This document shows positions 34,079 through 45,845 of a stretch of DNA of 64,000 nucleotides, in pieces. The notes below the pieces were generated by a model. That model ran no database searches. It saw only the letters and a list, made by a program, of their open reading frames with translations, and had not been told where the DNA came from. Source of the DNA: Ianthella basta. Lineage: Eukaryota; Porifera; Demospongiae; Verongiida; Ianthellidae. How positions within the stretch are numbered: position 1 is the first letter of the stretch; the number at the start of each line of letters is the position of its first letter. Both the position numbers and the translations under genes were made by a program. The DNA lies in the NCBI GenBank assembly GCA_964019415.1, contig OZ025869.1, forward strand, positions 3,024,094 through 3,088,093, written 5' to 3'.

Positions 34079-35222
34079 GATGACACAAATACATACATAC
34101 GTACATGAGAGGGGGGATGTTGACAACGACACACATATAACTCTGACCTGAGCACATACTCAGAGGGGTAATGTACATATCAATAACTGTCTCACAACCC
34201 TGGACTGCAATAAGAGAAAGTGATGGCTAACTGAGAGGCCCTTTAAGTCCTTCCCCAGCGCAGGTTTCCTCTGAATAGCCAAGTATGATGCTATGATGTA
34301 AGCACATCACTATCACTCCAACCATGCACAGGTCGATATGCTGTCAACTTTAGCACATCAGAGGAAACACCCCCCACACACACGCGGGCACAAACCTTGC
34401 CTGACTAGTAACCGTCACCGCACTGGTGAAAGCACGTATTCACTAATTTGCTGACAGTGCTTGGCTTAATTGCATAAGTTTGTTCTTAGCAGTGAATTAA
34501 TCCATTAAATTAACAGTTACTCTGTCTTATATTGCTCTAAATTTTGCTAATATAAGTACTAATTCTATCTAAATTTATCATGTCGGCACCCATGTACATG
34601 ACATGACACGTGTAGGTACACTAATCCAACTAATGGGGGGGAGGGGGGGAGTATTACCTATCACCTATATATCAGTAGTTCAATCTCACTTCTTAGCAGC
34701 TTAACAGTGGCAGACCTTGTTGTGCTGTACAGACCCACACACAATGTACCCAGTATAGAATTAATAATATGGTGAACACTCACTACAACAGCCACTATTA
34801 TATGCTCAGCTATTAGTACAAAAAGAGCATTGTCTAAGATGATATACTAAGTATAGTGTCACAATCAACACATATAGCATGACTAGCTTAGTGACACTGC
34901 TAAGGCTAGTAACAGTCAGTAACTATATAACACTACACAGTTAAAGTTCAGCTTATGCCACACAGCTTGCCTAAGGACACTTCACCAAACTTGCTAGTCC
35001 ATGGTTATTTGCTCTGGTGATCTCTCCCATTCATCTACAGGAAGAGAATCAGCGGAAGAGCTTATGCATCATTGTCTACACCACCAACATACTTACCACT
35101 CTGTTTCAGTGTCCTACATGACAGAAGCATTGTTTGATGGGGCAGCAAAACAATAACCATGTGCTTAACTCCAACTTAAAACTTTAAACTGACTTCCTAA
35201 TCAATGTCAGGGGCATACCTAC
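34079..35222 (-). other. Spacer and possible 3' exons of receptor A
   Basis: Matches 46770-47936. A candidate 17-bp exon (35097-35113, between a GTAAGT donor and a TGTAG acceptor on the - strand) would add DTETE, after which the next candidate exon at about 35040 supplies a stop. I cannot settle the receptor's last exons. Confidence 0.35.
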
Positions 35223-38200
35223 CTTTAGGAAGACAGCCTTGTTTTTTCTTCTCTGCCAGCAGATAATTGTAATCAAGACAATTAGGATGATATGCAACAC
35301 TGCTACTATTGCTGCAGCTGTAACAGTAACTCCGTAAATGGCACCCTCTGATATGCCAGCATTTGGGGATACAGCATCAAGGTTTAGCATGACTGGCTCA
35401 CTCCAGTTGGCTGCTTTGTGGTAGTTCTCGGCAAGAACCTTCAGAAACCGGGAATTGCATGGCACGTAGCAAGTTGTACATGAACACAAGTGCTTTAGCA
35501 TATGTGATAGGATTTGCGAAAAGGGCCTATTTGGGGGCAACTCGCGATTTTGAGTTAAGCACATAGTGTGAAAGTGCACTCGACGAGCTTCCTATTGCAC
35601 TTTACTGCGCTTCACTAGCGTGTTCCGTTACCGAGATATACGTGCTGGAAGTTCGGAATTACGAGTAGTCTGATTTCAAGAAAACGGCGTTCAAACATTC
35701 ATTTCCGGTAAAACCGCAACATTCCGCATTCTACCGTGTTACGAATGATGTCACCACAAACATGGTGGAGCTGGACAATCATGCTACGAACGTTTTCTCT
35801 TTGCAGTCGTCTCTGAGTATCGCAGACTCTTCTTGGCTGGGCGCCGCATCATCGTACTATACAGCGTGCTCCTCTGGAAGGTAATTTCGAGCCCAGCGTA
35901 TTCGTGCTAAACTGGAATCCACGAAAGAGTAGTCGTGTTAGAGTTGCCCATCGTTGGCTGCAGTGCCTTTGCAGCTGGTAGAGTCCCTCCCATCATCAGG
36001 TAAGCCAAAGTAGTCGATCATGTCTATTCAAAGTGCCTGCTGCTCGTCTCCGCTGAACAAAAGGTATCCGCCGTTTTACCGTATCCGTAGCCCTTGTAGG
36101 AATCACTGAAGGCTACAAGTGACGCCGCTGTAAACGTGCTCGTGTAGAGAGATGGTGCTGCTAGCACAAAGGCACGGACAAGCCTGCAGAGAGGATTTGC
36201 AGGCTCGTCTAACTTCTTCCTGAGAGAGATGAATACACTTAAACGGCCTTTCCCCATTTCTCCGTAGATGTTTTGTATACTATCCGTATTACATTTCCGG
36301 TATACTCCGTTCACAAACAATTTGACCGCTGCCGTGAAAATGTTCGGTCCTCGTTTGAGACGCACGAAAGGGCTACAAGTTTCAAACTTGGCCAGAAGGT
36401 AGGAGATACATCATAGGTACTAATAATGCAATAATCCGCGATTGCGTGAAATTTCACCTATGCGCGAGTTTTACCCCGTACTAACAAGTTTACATTGCCC
36501 CCAAATAGGCCCTTTTCGCAAAGCCGGTCACATATGCTCAATACATGTATAAAGGGTATATCTGCCAATACACAGCTTACCATTATGTACTGTGGCTTCA
36601 CAGGAAAAACCTCTTTGGTCAAGAAAATGCTCAAGTTGTCAGCCTATATATAGTAAAGGAATGAAACATGTGGTATATATGATTTATTTCAAGACTGTAG
36701 CAGCTACAGCCAAGTATATTCACATCTTACTAACTGAAACATGAACGGACTGCTTGATGTCTGGTGTTGCCAGGTGCCAGACGTAAACTGAGTACCTATG
36801 CAACTCCCCATTGGTGACAGTTGGTGGCAGCCATGAGATATTCAACTCAAGGATATTACCCTTCAGTTCATACGAGTTCACTTTCACATTCTGTGCTGGA
36901 CTAGGAGGAAAACCTACACAGCAGGCAAGGTCACAAACATGAAGCAGGAGTGCAAACTGCTGAAGAGCTATATCACTTACTTGGTGCAGAAAAGCTCAAT
37001 TTCTCTGCTTGTGGCATCCGGTAGTTGTAATATGCTGCACGATGCTTGGGCCTAATCTGTAGCAAAGTAGGGACAAAGTTTGCAGATGTGTGTCTTATAA
37101 GAGTTTACCTGGGAAGGGCATACATACGTCAAAGACATATTCCTGATCATCTTCTTGGGGAGGGTAGCGGGCTGACAGAGTATGCACGTAAGTAAGCTGA
37201 TTTGCCTGCAAGGGATGATAGGATGAGCTAAACAGATCAACCTAATCCATAAAATAGCCAGTTTCAGAGTTGGCAATTACGTTGATAACAATCTGGTCAC
37301 TTGGAAGAATCTGGAGAATCTTAAATCCCCCATGTATATTAGTGATCCTTGCAGTGTGTACAGTAATGTTCAACTCCCGCAGTCCTTCTCGCACATAGTC
37401 CACATCAGGCAAAGAGATGTTCAGTCGAAGTGAATAGAATCCATTTTCATTCCATGTCCAATCTGACATAACAGTTAGTTGAAGCCCTGGCTGACCTATT
37501 CAGTGTATATATGAAAACGGAAGCAGTACTGTACACTTCTTAGCATGAAATGCAAATGGTGCCATTTTCAACTAACCAATATAATCAGTTGTTACAACTA
37601 TTTCTGTTGACTGCTGCAAATCTGCTGAAAGTGTCTGTGGAATATGTGGCATTGATTCCACCTAAAATGAAAAGAAGTGTAAATGTGTTAATTAACATCC
37701 TAATTCTCTTCTATACAAAGCGTGCCACATATTGGACCACTGCCTGTGTTGATCATAGACAGTGTCCATCAGAGTGCCAAGGGGATGCCCTGAGGCCTGT
37801 GCAAATCATGATCACTTACTTGTAGGCTGTTATGTTGTGTTATTTCTATGTATATGGTCCATACATTATAGCATTTCGGATACCTTGACAAGTGTCTAAT
37901 GTAATATTATTCTATGAAAGGAGGCGGAGAATCACTGTCAATGTGATAACACTTACTACAATGTGAAATTCACAAGACACTGGCAACACGAAGCCAGTAG
38001 AAATGTTGCTTTTTAAAGTGAAGTCAACACTGTCCTGTGGAGATTTAAAACAATGAAAGACTGAGAGTTGATAACATAAGCAGGAGCAGGGACCATATAT
38101 ACCATCATTACAGTAACCAGACCTTGGGAATGGAAAAAGGTTCTATCACATCCTGAATCTGTGGGCAGTGAGCTTCAATACTCGTTGGGATCACTCTAAT

Positions 38201-39717
38201 TCGATACTCAGTTACAAATTGTGCCTCTGCAGACAGCAATATGGTGCAGTACATGCAGTGGAACTTGGTGACTTTGCACTAGCAGGTGAATGCAGTTGCC
38301 TAACTATTGATCTTACCAGGGGGTGGTTCCCAAGACAGAATTATTGTTGCAATGTCCACATTGAACTCATCCCTCCTGTCACGATCATCACAAAGGGTAA
38401 CCTCCAATTTGCGAACATGAGATGGATAGATTACTCCTGCAGAGGAAGAGATTCCTTCTCAAAAACAATCCAAGCTAGGACAGGTGTTCAGGTCATCATG
38501 GTGCACAAGCTAGCACAAACGTACCTCCTCCACACATTGCCGCAGGTGGAGACATCCTAGAAGCACCAAAGCGGTTCACAACTGCAAATGAAGCATTTAC
38601 AAACTTGCAGCTGAATTGCTTGAAAGGGATCAACTCGTCAGCTGAAGACTCCTACATGTACACACAAGGGTAATCAAAAACAATACTAGATATGCACGTA
38701 CATGAGTCATGTATTCATGGTGCAACTCACCAGCAAGAATGAAGCATCTGTGGTCTTGTTGTTCATTAACACAATGAATGAATTCAGATGTTCCATTGCA
38801 CCATGACTTGAGTTGGGCTGTGCACTAGCAAAGTCAAAGTGAAATGGGTTGTAGGAAATGGGCACTGGAGGTGCAATGGGAGCAACTGGAGGATTACCTG
38901 AGCAAGAAGAGAAGAGGACTTTGCTAATGATCGCAATTACAGTCATCAGAATTAGTCATTGCACATACCAGTTTCGATTTTAATCTGATTGCCTATTTCA
39001 CATCCCAGATTGCAATTAGCTTGGTTCTCAATGCCAAAATAATTTTGAAGAAATAGAGGGGTTTAAGGTTTAAATGATTACTAGAGTGCTAACATGCACA
39101 TGCAATGTATTGCAACTTGATGTTGTGCATGAGAATTAACTTACACAATGGATGAATGGGCAAGTAAGCGAACCAACTAATGCAAAAGAGCATCCAGCCG
39201 TACATGCCTGAACAATAGCACTGGCACTCTCTTTGAGGTGAACACTTGGCCAGTGTGGTATGGTGGACTTCAGCTGCATTAAAGAGACCCAATAGGTGAC
39301 AAGAATGAAGGCTTAAAGTTGGCTATAGTGTGCATGGAGAGGCTAGTGTGGCAGGTATAACTGACCATCACAGCAGCTGTTGAGAGGTTCAGCCGTTCCT
39401 GTGCAATGTACAAGTAAGAGACCTTAACATAATAGATAATTTCTCTGCATCTATAATACTTCCTTATAAAAGGCATAATTATATAACCTAACTGAGCAAT
39501 CTGAGCACTTGTGCTTAAACTAAGAGTTGCTCACATCTTCCACACAGGCACTGTAACATCTGGCTTGAGTAAAAAGATTCTGCAGGGCTCCTGTTACATT
39601 GACTGCGCTCTCTGGAGGGAAACACTTCTGTGGCAAGTCACAAGGGCTGGGCTGGTTCTGTGCTAGTACAGCAGACACAGTGAGGACCAAATATACTAGA
39701 CAACACAACTTATTCAT
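35223..39717 (-). CDS. FN3 receptor A: predicted type I membrane protein, 16 exons modelled, transposon in the membrane-helix exon
   Basis: Phase-consistent exons (5' to 3' on the - strand): 39717-39535, 39398-39366, 39273-39145, 39026-38969, 38897-38731, 38651-38525, 38436-38317, 38226-38123, 38034-37957, 37661-37577, 37495-37281, 37205-37128, 37056-36981, 36913-36735, 36643-36581, then a last modelled exon of 94 codons at 35504-35223. Total about 659 codons. The first exon has a signal peptide (MNKLCCLVYLVLTVSAVLA). About 110 Cys-rich residues follow (ARCYSACVED, CTAGC, CNLGC), faintly like the anosmin N terminus. Then come about four FN3-like modules, three starting after phase-1 introns; the last is FPPSPAQNVKV to WSEPV. 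The membrane helix is VTVTAAAIVAVLHIILIVLI with tail CWQRRKNKA. The 1,026-bp element sits 6 bases into the last exon, so function is uncertain. Confidence 0.7.
35505..36530. mobile_element. 1,026-bp non-autonomous DNA transposon with CATATG target duplication
   Basis: Terminal inverted repeats of 36 bp (TGAYMGGMTTTGCGAAAAGG...) match with three mismatches, the inner 28 bp perfectly. CATATG flanks both sides (35499-35504, 36531-36536), and the duplicate locus at 48206-48211 shows a single CATATG, the empty site. The interior is CpG-rich with no transposase; a 113-codon frame on the - strand (36365-36024) has no recognised domain. A 6-bp duplication does not by itself fix the superfamily. Confidence 0.88.
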
Positions 39718-39770
39718 AGTGTGAACAGTGACCGCTGAATAGTACTCCACCTCCTATGCGCGCAACATTT

Positions 39771-40082
39771 ATACGTACACCCCTGCTAGTAAGTACGGGT
39801 TCAATGTAGTGACGTCACATTCGGCGGCGCCTGTGCGGCCATTTTATGTATAGAAAAGATAGGCGAAATCAGCATTTCCCACTTGACGCTTGCGCAACCA
39901 GAGAACAGCTATCTATAAGCCTGGGGTTGCTGCTGTATGGCATTTCCTGTAACCCAAGTGTAGCCTATGAAAGTACTTGCATGGATGTCAATTATTTATT
40001 GACGTGTGTGGCCAGCACATGTACAGCTGTGCACATATATAATCATGATGCTCTAGTCATGATGGTTAGGAAAACTATGGGA
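39771..40082. other. CpG-rich patch and duplicated flank
   Basis: A CpG-rich patch (39760-39890, including GACGTCACATTCGGCGGCGC) is absent from the other receptor copy. 39893-40045 matches 52203-52332. It may be the receptor A promoter side or an insertion. Confidence 0.4.
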
Positions 40083-40195
40083 TAACCTGCACTTAGGTGA
40101 TGCTTCAGTCATAATGGTTAGGAAAACGTGCACTTAAGGGATGCCAATCCCATGGGTATTAGGAAAGCTTAACTTAATTAGGTTCTGCACAAATT
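40083..40195 (-). repeat. Upstream repeat module, reversed orphan copy
   Basis: Reverse complement of the module (CACTTAAGGGATGCCAATCC, CTTCAGTCATAATGG). No collagen-head gene is adjacent. Confidence 0.55.
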
Positions 40196-40859
40196 CATCA
40201 GCTCCAACACCTGCACAGTCTGTGTGCACTAGCACACAGTGCATTATGTAGTCTACAGTTGGTCATGCATTTCTCACCCACTACAGATGCAGGTATCAAA
40301 ACACAGTGTAACTACAGTCAATAGCTATTGTCAAGTAATTACACTGGGTCAACAGGTTACCTCCCCTTGTAGTAGAGTGTCACCCAACAGGTGCTGCTAC
40401 TACCACAGAGAAACTACCTGCACATGTATGATGATACTGTATTTGTATACACACTTGCACGCATATTGAAGGCAATTAAGCACTACAAGTGTAGTTAACC
40501 AAACACATCATCCCCAGCAACAGTGCAGTCATGTACAGTACCACTGGGTCAAAAGGCACACTCCCATTGTAGTTGATGTGTAATCTAACACAGCAGGTAC
40601 AGTGAGCCCACCTCAATGGTGCACACTGCTACACAATACAGTGCATGGAAATGGATGGTGCCAACTACAGCATTATGCTCGCCTTGAGTCCCAAGTATAC
40701 ATGTATATTGGTGATAAACAGAGAATTCATTTACTGACTTCGTTTAAATTATCCTGAGCCTGCTTGATGGCTGAAGGTACACAAATATAGCTGGTACAAA
40801 CACACACATCATTTTGCACTTTATATGTACGTAAAGTGCTCATGCACACACTTATACCA

Positions 40860-40860
<1 letters not shown>
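40196..40860. other. Spacer with dispersed repeat pieces
   Basis: Repeats of a TACCTCCCCTTGTAGTAG-type piece near 40357 and CATCCCCAGCAACAGTGCAG near 40508 recur at 41.5-42.1 and 59.8 kb. No gene was recognised. Confidence 0.45.

Positions 40861-40938
<78 letters not shown>
40861..40938. repeat. (CA)n microsatellite
   Basis: About 78 bp of CA. Confidence 0.95.
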
Positions 40939-40939
<1 letters not shown>

Positions 40940-41506
40940 CGCTATCACTGTGTAAACGGCACTCCATAGCACCTGCCCCTACTCGGTGCTATGGAGTGCT
41001 GAGCATATGCATTAACAAGTGTATCAACAAAATGCATTGATGGCATTTCAGTTTATACATTGGACAACACCATAGTCGTCCAACAACCGGAATGGATTGG
41101 ATAGGGAAATGAAACTTTGGGTGGCTATGAAGAAACCAGAGGTTCAAGGAGAACACCAAACTGGCAGAAGTACTGACGATTTCGATATGTTGGGACAGAA
41201 GTGTGCCACTTCAGCACACAGATGAGTGCACATATGTACTGTACATGATATATATTACACATTCATATTCAAGGACAAACATCCGTTCACAGGCACAATG
41301 CACAGTGTACCAGATAATACCTTGCCTAAATAGCTTGCACAAAGCACACTCAGCATGTGCTCCAAGCCACAGGCCATACAGTGGCTGCAGTCATACAGCA
41401 CACTGCTGATCGCCGCACACCGATGCACTACATTACTATGCATAATATGCAGGTATCAAAACATAATGTAACAGCCGTCTATAGTTATGTTGTTATATAC
41501 ACTGGG
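40939..41506. other. Unassigned spacer
   Basis: A small inverted pair CACTCCATAGCACC / GGTGCTATGGAGTG surrounds 40970-40998. No gene was recognised. Confidence 0.35.
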
Positions 41507-41880
41507 TCAACAGGTTACCTCCCCTTGTGGTAGGTGTGTGTAATCTAGCATAGTAGGTACATGCAGGACCCCTCGAGGTACATGTTACTGTGACAACCAT
41601 AGGCACATATACCCTCCCTTTGTAGTGGCAAATGAGGGCAACTGGCTGGTCATGTTGGGTTCTGGGTTCACAAATCCCCTCCCCTTGTAGTAGGTGTGGG
41701 TAATCTAACACAGTCAGTACATGCAGGACCCCTCCCAAGTACATCTTACTGTAACAACCATAGGCACATATACCCTCCCCTTGTAGTGGCAAATGAGGGG
41801 TAATCTAACATAGCAGGTATAGTGACCCCCACACAGTCCATGTTACAGCAATGGGCACCCTCCCCTTGTAGCAGATGGGT
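41507..41880. repeat. Imperfect 168-bp tandem repeat
   Basis: CCTCCCCTTGTRGTAGGTGT starts at about 41518 and 41686, each followed by ACATGCAGGACCCCTC and AACCATAGGCACATATACCC. A third, partial iteration reaches 41880. The repetitive open frame on the - strand is a by-product. Confidence 0.7.
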
Positions 41881-42518
41881 AACCTAACTCATGCATATGC
41901 ACATATTTATTATAGCAGGCACAGTGTTGCTACCATTGATAACAAAGCATAATATTATATTATACCAGTAGATGCATATAGAACATATACAATGTGTACT
42001 GGAACAAAGCAGTATTCCTTGACAACTAGATTTTGATTCATATCCAAACACACTCAATTATACCATCCCCAACAACAGTATAATCACGCTCCACTGCAGC
42101 TATGTCAGATATAGTCTAGCACAGTAGGTATGGTGTTATTATGATAAACTGCAGGTATATGGTGTTATCACAATGGGATAGCTTGCACACTTGATACATG
42201 TGCAATCCCTTCAACACAATGACTTTGTACAGTGATGTGAATGCACTGGCAGCAACTTTTAGTGAGTGCACTCAGACTTAAGCAAGCAAATCTACTAAAG
42301 CATGAACTGCAGCAATCTGTCATGTGTCAAGAATGCATGGTGATGGTCACTTCCTAGACAACTTTCACAAGCACGTGCTGAATCTGCTTAATCATTTACA
42401 GCTGCAGGACATTGTACAACATTTTATATACAAAGTTTACCTGTAACAATACTACAAGCGTTGATAGAGAGAAGTGGTGGTACCTATGAGACCGAATGAT
42501 CGCCACTGATGGCTGCAA
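41881..42518. other. Spacer with dispersed repeat
   Basis: 42060-42240 matches 59830-60010 (CCCCAACAACAGTATAATCA, then GATAAACTGCAGGTAT). No gene was recognised. Confidence 0.45.
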
Positions 42519-42520
42519 TA

Positions 42521-43092
42521 CCATGGAGCCCCTATAATGCGGACACCTTTCGGAACAAGAGAAGTGTCCTGATTATAGGGCTGTCCGCATTTCAGAGATA
42601 CGGTTTAAATGCCCATACTTTAAAACAATTATTTAGTATGCATGAAAAGTATCAAAATAAGACGAATTTGTAAAGGTGGAGGTGGTTAGCTCGAATACTC
42701 GACTCACGCATCATTTCTGAAGACGATTCTAATGGGTAGCTGCTCGCCCTGAACTTTCCCATATTGACGACACTTTCAAAACCCTTAGTATAGACGATTT
42801 GCGGCACTCGTCAACTTCTGTGCTGTTCCAATAATTGTCAGAGGTAGCGGTGCAAATCAGGAAGCGGCCATTTTCTGGCAGCTGATCGAATTGTCCGGAT
42901 TATCGGAAGGGGGGTTGTCAGTTGCATAAGGCGGTGCACAGAGCGTTGTCCGCAATACGGAATAACGGGGTGTCCGCATTTCAAGGGGAACTTTATACAG
43001 GTAGAATAGGGCCAATCGTTGGGACTTTAGAAAGTGTCCGCATAATCGAGGTGTCCGCTTTTCAGGGGTGTTCGCAAGGCAGGGTTCCACTG
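42521..43092. mobile_element. Pogo/Tigger-like MITE, 572 bp
   Basis: Flanked by TA (42519-42520, 43093-43094). The right end read inward is CAGTGGAACCCTGCC, the classic pogo-type start; the left end CCATGGAGCCCCTATAATGC is decayed. 'GTGTCCGCATTTCA'-type words recur four or more times near both ends. No transposase frame is left. Confidence 0.65.
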
Positions 43093-43844
43093 TATGTGAA
43101 ATTGAGTGCACCAATCACAGAATGATCTGTCGGCTCGCATGTTAACTTACTGTGTTTTGCCTTTCGTAAAAAGGGATTTGATAGCGGTTTAGTGTAGAAA
43201 CAGTTTAACAAATGGCCCTTGCTCATTCAACTGAGCAATAGCTATACTCCTCGCGCTTTGTGGAAGGCATCGTTTATATCTCCAACAGTGCCTGTAGCGG
43301 CATGGTAGCCACAATGGTGAGGCCAAGTTGGGTTCATTTCTTCCAAGAGTTCAAATTAATTGACCAGGGTAACTATGATATGGTACTCTCAGGTGCCACT
43401 GGATGGAGTATTCATATACTATTGCTGTTAAATCCTAAGAATGTCAGCCACCTCAGTCTAGTCAGTTGTGGTTTCCTCTGTAAACCAGGCTTACTGACTA
43501 GAGATAACGGTGTGGTAGTGAACTTATTTGTACACTGTTTCTTTAGTGTGACAATTACACCATCAACAGGACGTGGCAGCTATCGACTTAGAGTCACTTG
43601 CAACAGCACAACACACCTATAATACACTAAACACTCCTTACGTTACTCTACCTACACATCAATACATTGTGCCCTGCTAATTAAGCATGGCGGAAATCAA
43701 GCTGAAGCATATCCTTCATTATTATGTTCTTCTCTTTGCTTGCCTGGTGTGCAATTTGTCTTATAGACCATTTCCAGTCATAATTTTGAGAGATACTCAA
43801 GAAATGTGAGGGTTAGTAGGTAGCTTATAACTCATTTATGTGTG

Positions 43845-43945
43845 AAGCACCTGAAAACCACCAACATCCTCTAAGTGCAGGCTTTGCTAACCTTTGCTAA
43901 CCATCACGACTGTGACATCCCATAAGTACAAGTTTCCTGAAAAGA
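43845..43945 (+). repeat. Upstream repeat module of gene 6, internally deleted
   Basis: Jumps from GTGAAGCACCTGAAAACCA directly to CTCTAAGTGCAGGCTTTGCT, so about 75 bp present before gene 5 are missing. Confidence 0.55.
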
Positions 43946-44134
43946 ACATTGCTAATACATGTGGTCCTTGCCAGTACATGTATGCATTAAGTTGCATGTT
44001 TTATTATATGCACCCATGTGCTTGGAACGTGCATTAATTCAGTAATAATTATTGGCATTGCACTGGTAATGCAAGTAATAAATTCTGTAAAGGACAACCA
44101 CAGTAGAGCTGCACTTATCTCTGAGTGACCAGCA

Positions 44135-45203
44135 ATGAAACTCTCTCTTCTCACTGTGGCTGTGAGCCTAGCCCTTCTTCAGCTAGCTGCTGCTGCAGGG
44201 GATGCCTGCCAAGCATTTCCAGGACATCCAGGCAGAGATGGCAGAGATGGGAAGGACAGCATGCCCGGTGTTCCAGGAATTGCTGGACCTCCAGGGATAT
44301 CAGAGATATCGTACACTGCCTACCAAGAGTTAAGAGAGCGACTAACAATTGACATACTGAATGATGCCAGATTGGGTGACATCTCAACGAATGGGGTTAA
44401 CACTTGCCCTCAAACTGTCAAAACAGCCTATTCATGCAAGGAAATCTATGACTGCAATCCAGACAGCCCTTCTGGGTTCTATTGGATCTCAAGAGACAGC
44501 TCACCTCCAGAGCTGATGTACTGTGGAATGAACCTAACACGCTGTGGCAACATTACAGGAGGCTGGACAAGAGTAGCACACTTTGATATGGCAAACCCAG
44601 AAGGGACTTGTCCTTCTCCATTGAACACTGTTGCCTCCCCTCGGTCATGCTCACATTCTGGAGGAGCAGGATGTTCCTCGGTGAACTACTCTACGCTTGG
44701 TATCCCCTACACCCAGGTCTGTGGCCGAACTATTGGATACCAACACTACACCACTGGTGCTTTTGTTGGTATTGCCGGCTTGACAGGCATTGATGACCCT
44801 TATGTTGATGGCCTGTCCATCACTTATGACACACCTCGCCACCACTTGTGGACGTATGCTGCAGGTTTTGGAGATACTGGTAGTTCAGGCGCCACTGGAG
44901 CAAATTGTCCCTGTGCTGCAGATAATAGTGGGACACCACCATCTTTTGTGCAGGACCACTACTACTGCGAATCTGGCAATGAAGCTGGTAGAGCTCAAGA
45001 CCGCTGGTACACTGATGACCCACTCTGGGACGGTGAAGGGTGTCCTGCTGGCAACACCTGCTGTGACCCTCCAAACCTGCCATATGGTTTAACAGAAAAT
45101 TGACCCACCATCTACTGCTGACATCGAATTATGCTTGTGCCGAGATGAAGGTGCTTCAAATGAAGATGTGTCAGTGGAGCTGTTTGACTTGTATGTGTAC
45201 TAA
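44135..45203 (+). pseudogene. Gene 6: collagen-head gene frameshifted near its end
   Basis: Closest to gene 5. The reading frame is open from a signal peptide through Cys, stem and most of the head to CCDPPNLP. There two extra bases turn CCATGG into CCATATGG, and another indel follows, so the frame ends at 45103 after YGLTEN. The remaining C-terminal codons (to DLYVY, stop at 45201-45203) are still present in another frame. Two Gly-X-Y positions are degraded (GKDSMP, GIA retained). A truncated secreted protein of 322 residues, missing about the last 32, remains possible. Confidence 0.85.
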
Positions 45204-45613
45204 ACTGAGTGAACTGCTGATTAGATTTAGGCTTCAATAGGCTCCAAGTATATAGCGTATCTTCATTTACTGACAGTAGAACTGTTTATGTAGCCAAGAG
45301 CAGCAAGTAATGTAGACTTTATTCAGTTAGCACTGTCATTCTACTTGCTCAAATGTAGTCTGTAGTGTTATTAGTTATGGTCAGTGCCAGAGAGGACTTT
45401 TTGGAAAAAGTCATGTACCCTTACACCACATGATATTCTCCTCCCCTTGTATAATAATGTTATGGTATACGTATATGGTATGTATGGTGTTGCAATCAAC
45501 ACTTGGAATGTATGATGTCATACTCCACTTCTGCAGGGGTATAGTACATTGTGCACTGTGTTGCTGTACCAACTTAATAAATAACATAACCATTGTGCAC
45601 ATTGCTCACTAGC
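45204..45613 (+). other. 3' flank of gene 6 and spacer
   Basis: Conserved downstream block to about 45380, then sequence shared with copy A to about 45490. Confidence 0.55.
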
Positions 45614-45705
45614 ACACATCAATATATTCGACACATCAATATATATTCGTCACATCAATATATTTGTCACATCAATATATTTGACACATCAATATATTTG
45701 ATGTG
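45614..45705. repeat. Minisatellite, about 17-21-bp unit
   Basis: Five iterations of CACATCAATATATTYG with small length differences. Confidence 0.85.
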
Positions 45706-45718
45706 ATTGGAACCCAGA

Positions 45719-45845
45719 GATTTTGGCATTCCCAGGGAATTTGGCATCCCCAAGGAATTGGGCATCCCCAGGGAATTGGGCATCCCCGGGGAATTGGGCA
45801 TCCCCAGGGAATTTGGCATCCCCAGAGAATTTGGCATTCACTGAT
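45719..45845. repeat. Minisatellite, 18-bp unit
   Basis: About seven iterations of GGCATCCCCAGGGAATTK. The unit length is a multiple of three, so it stays open and would encode (ASPGNW/L)n; there is no other sign of a gene. Confidence 0.88.

Larger units (their letters stand above)
31250..39770. repeat. Segmental duplication, copy A (gene 5 + FN3 receptor A)
   Basis: Matches about 43115-51410. It holds, in order, an upstream region, gene 5 (+), a reversed collagen-head fragment, and the receptor gene (-). The offset drifts from about 11.8 to 11.7 kb through indels. Identity is highest at 38200-39700 and lower around 36900-37200, so it is mosaic. Homology resumes at 39893-40045 versus 52203-52332. 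Confidence 0.88.

Noticed and set aside
38168-38560. 131-codon frame on the + strand, also at 49834-50229
   Set aside because: It is the antisense of receptor exons 7 and 8 and crosses their introns.
45614-45845. CRISPR-like array
   Set aside because: Units are contiguous or with no unique spacers of constant length; eukaryotic minisatellites fit better.
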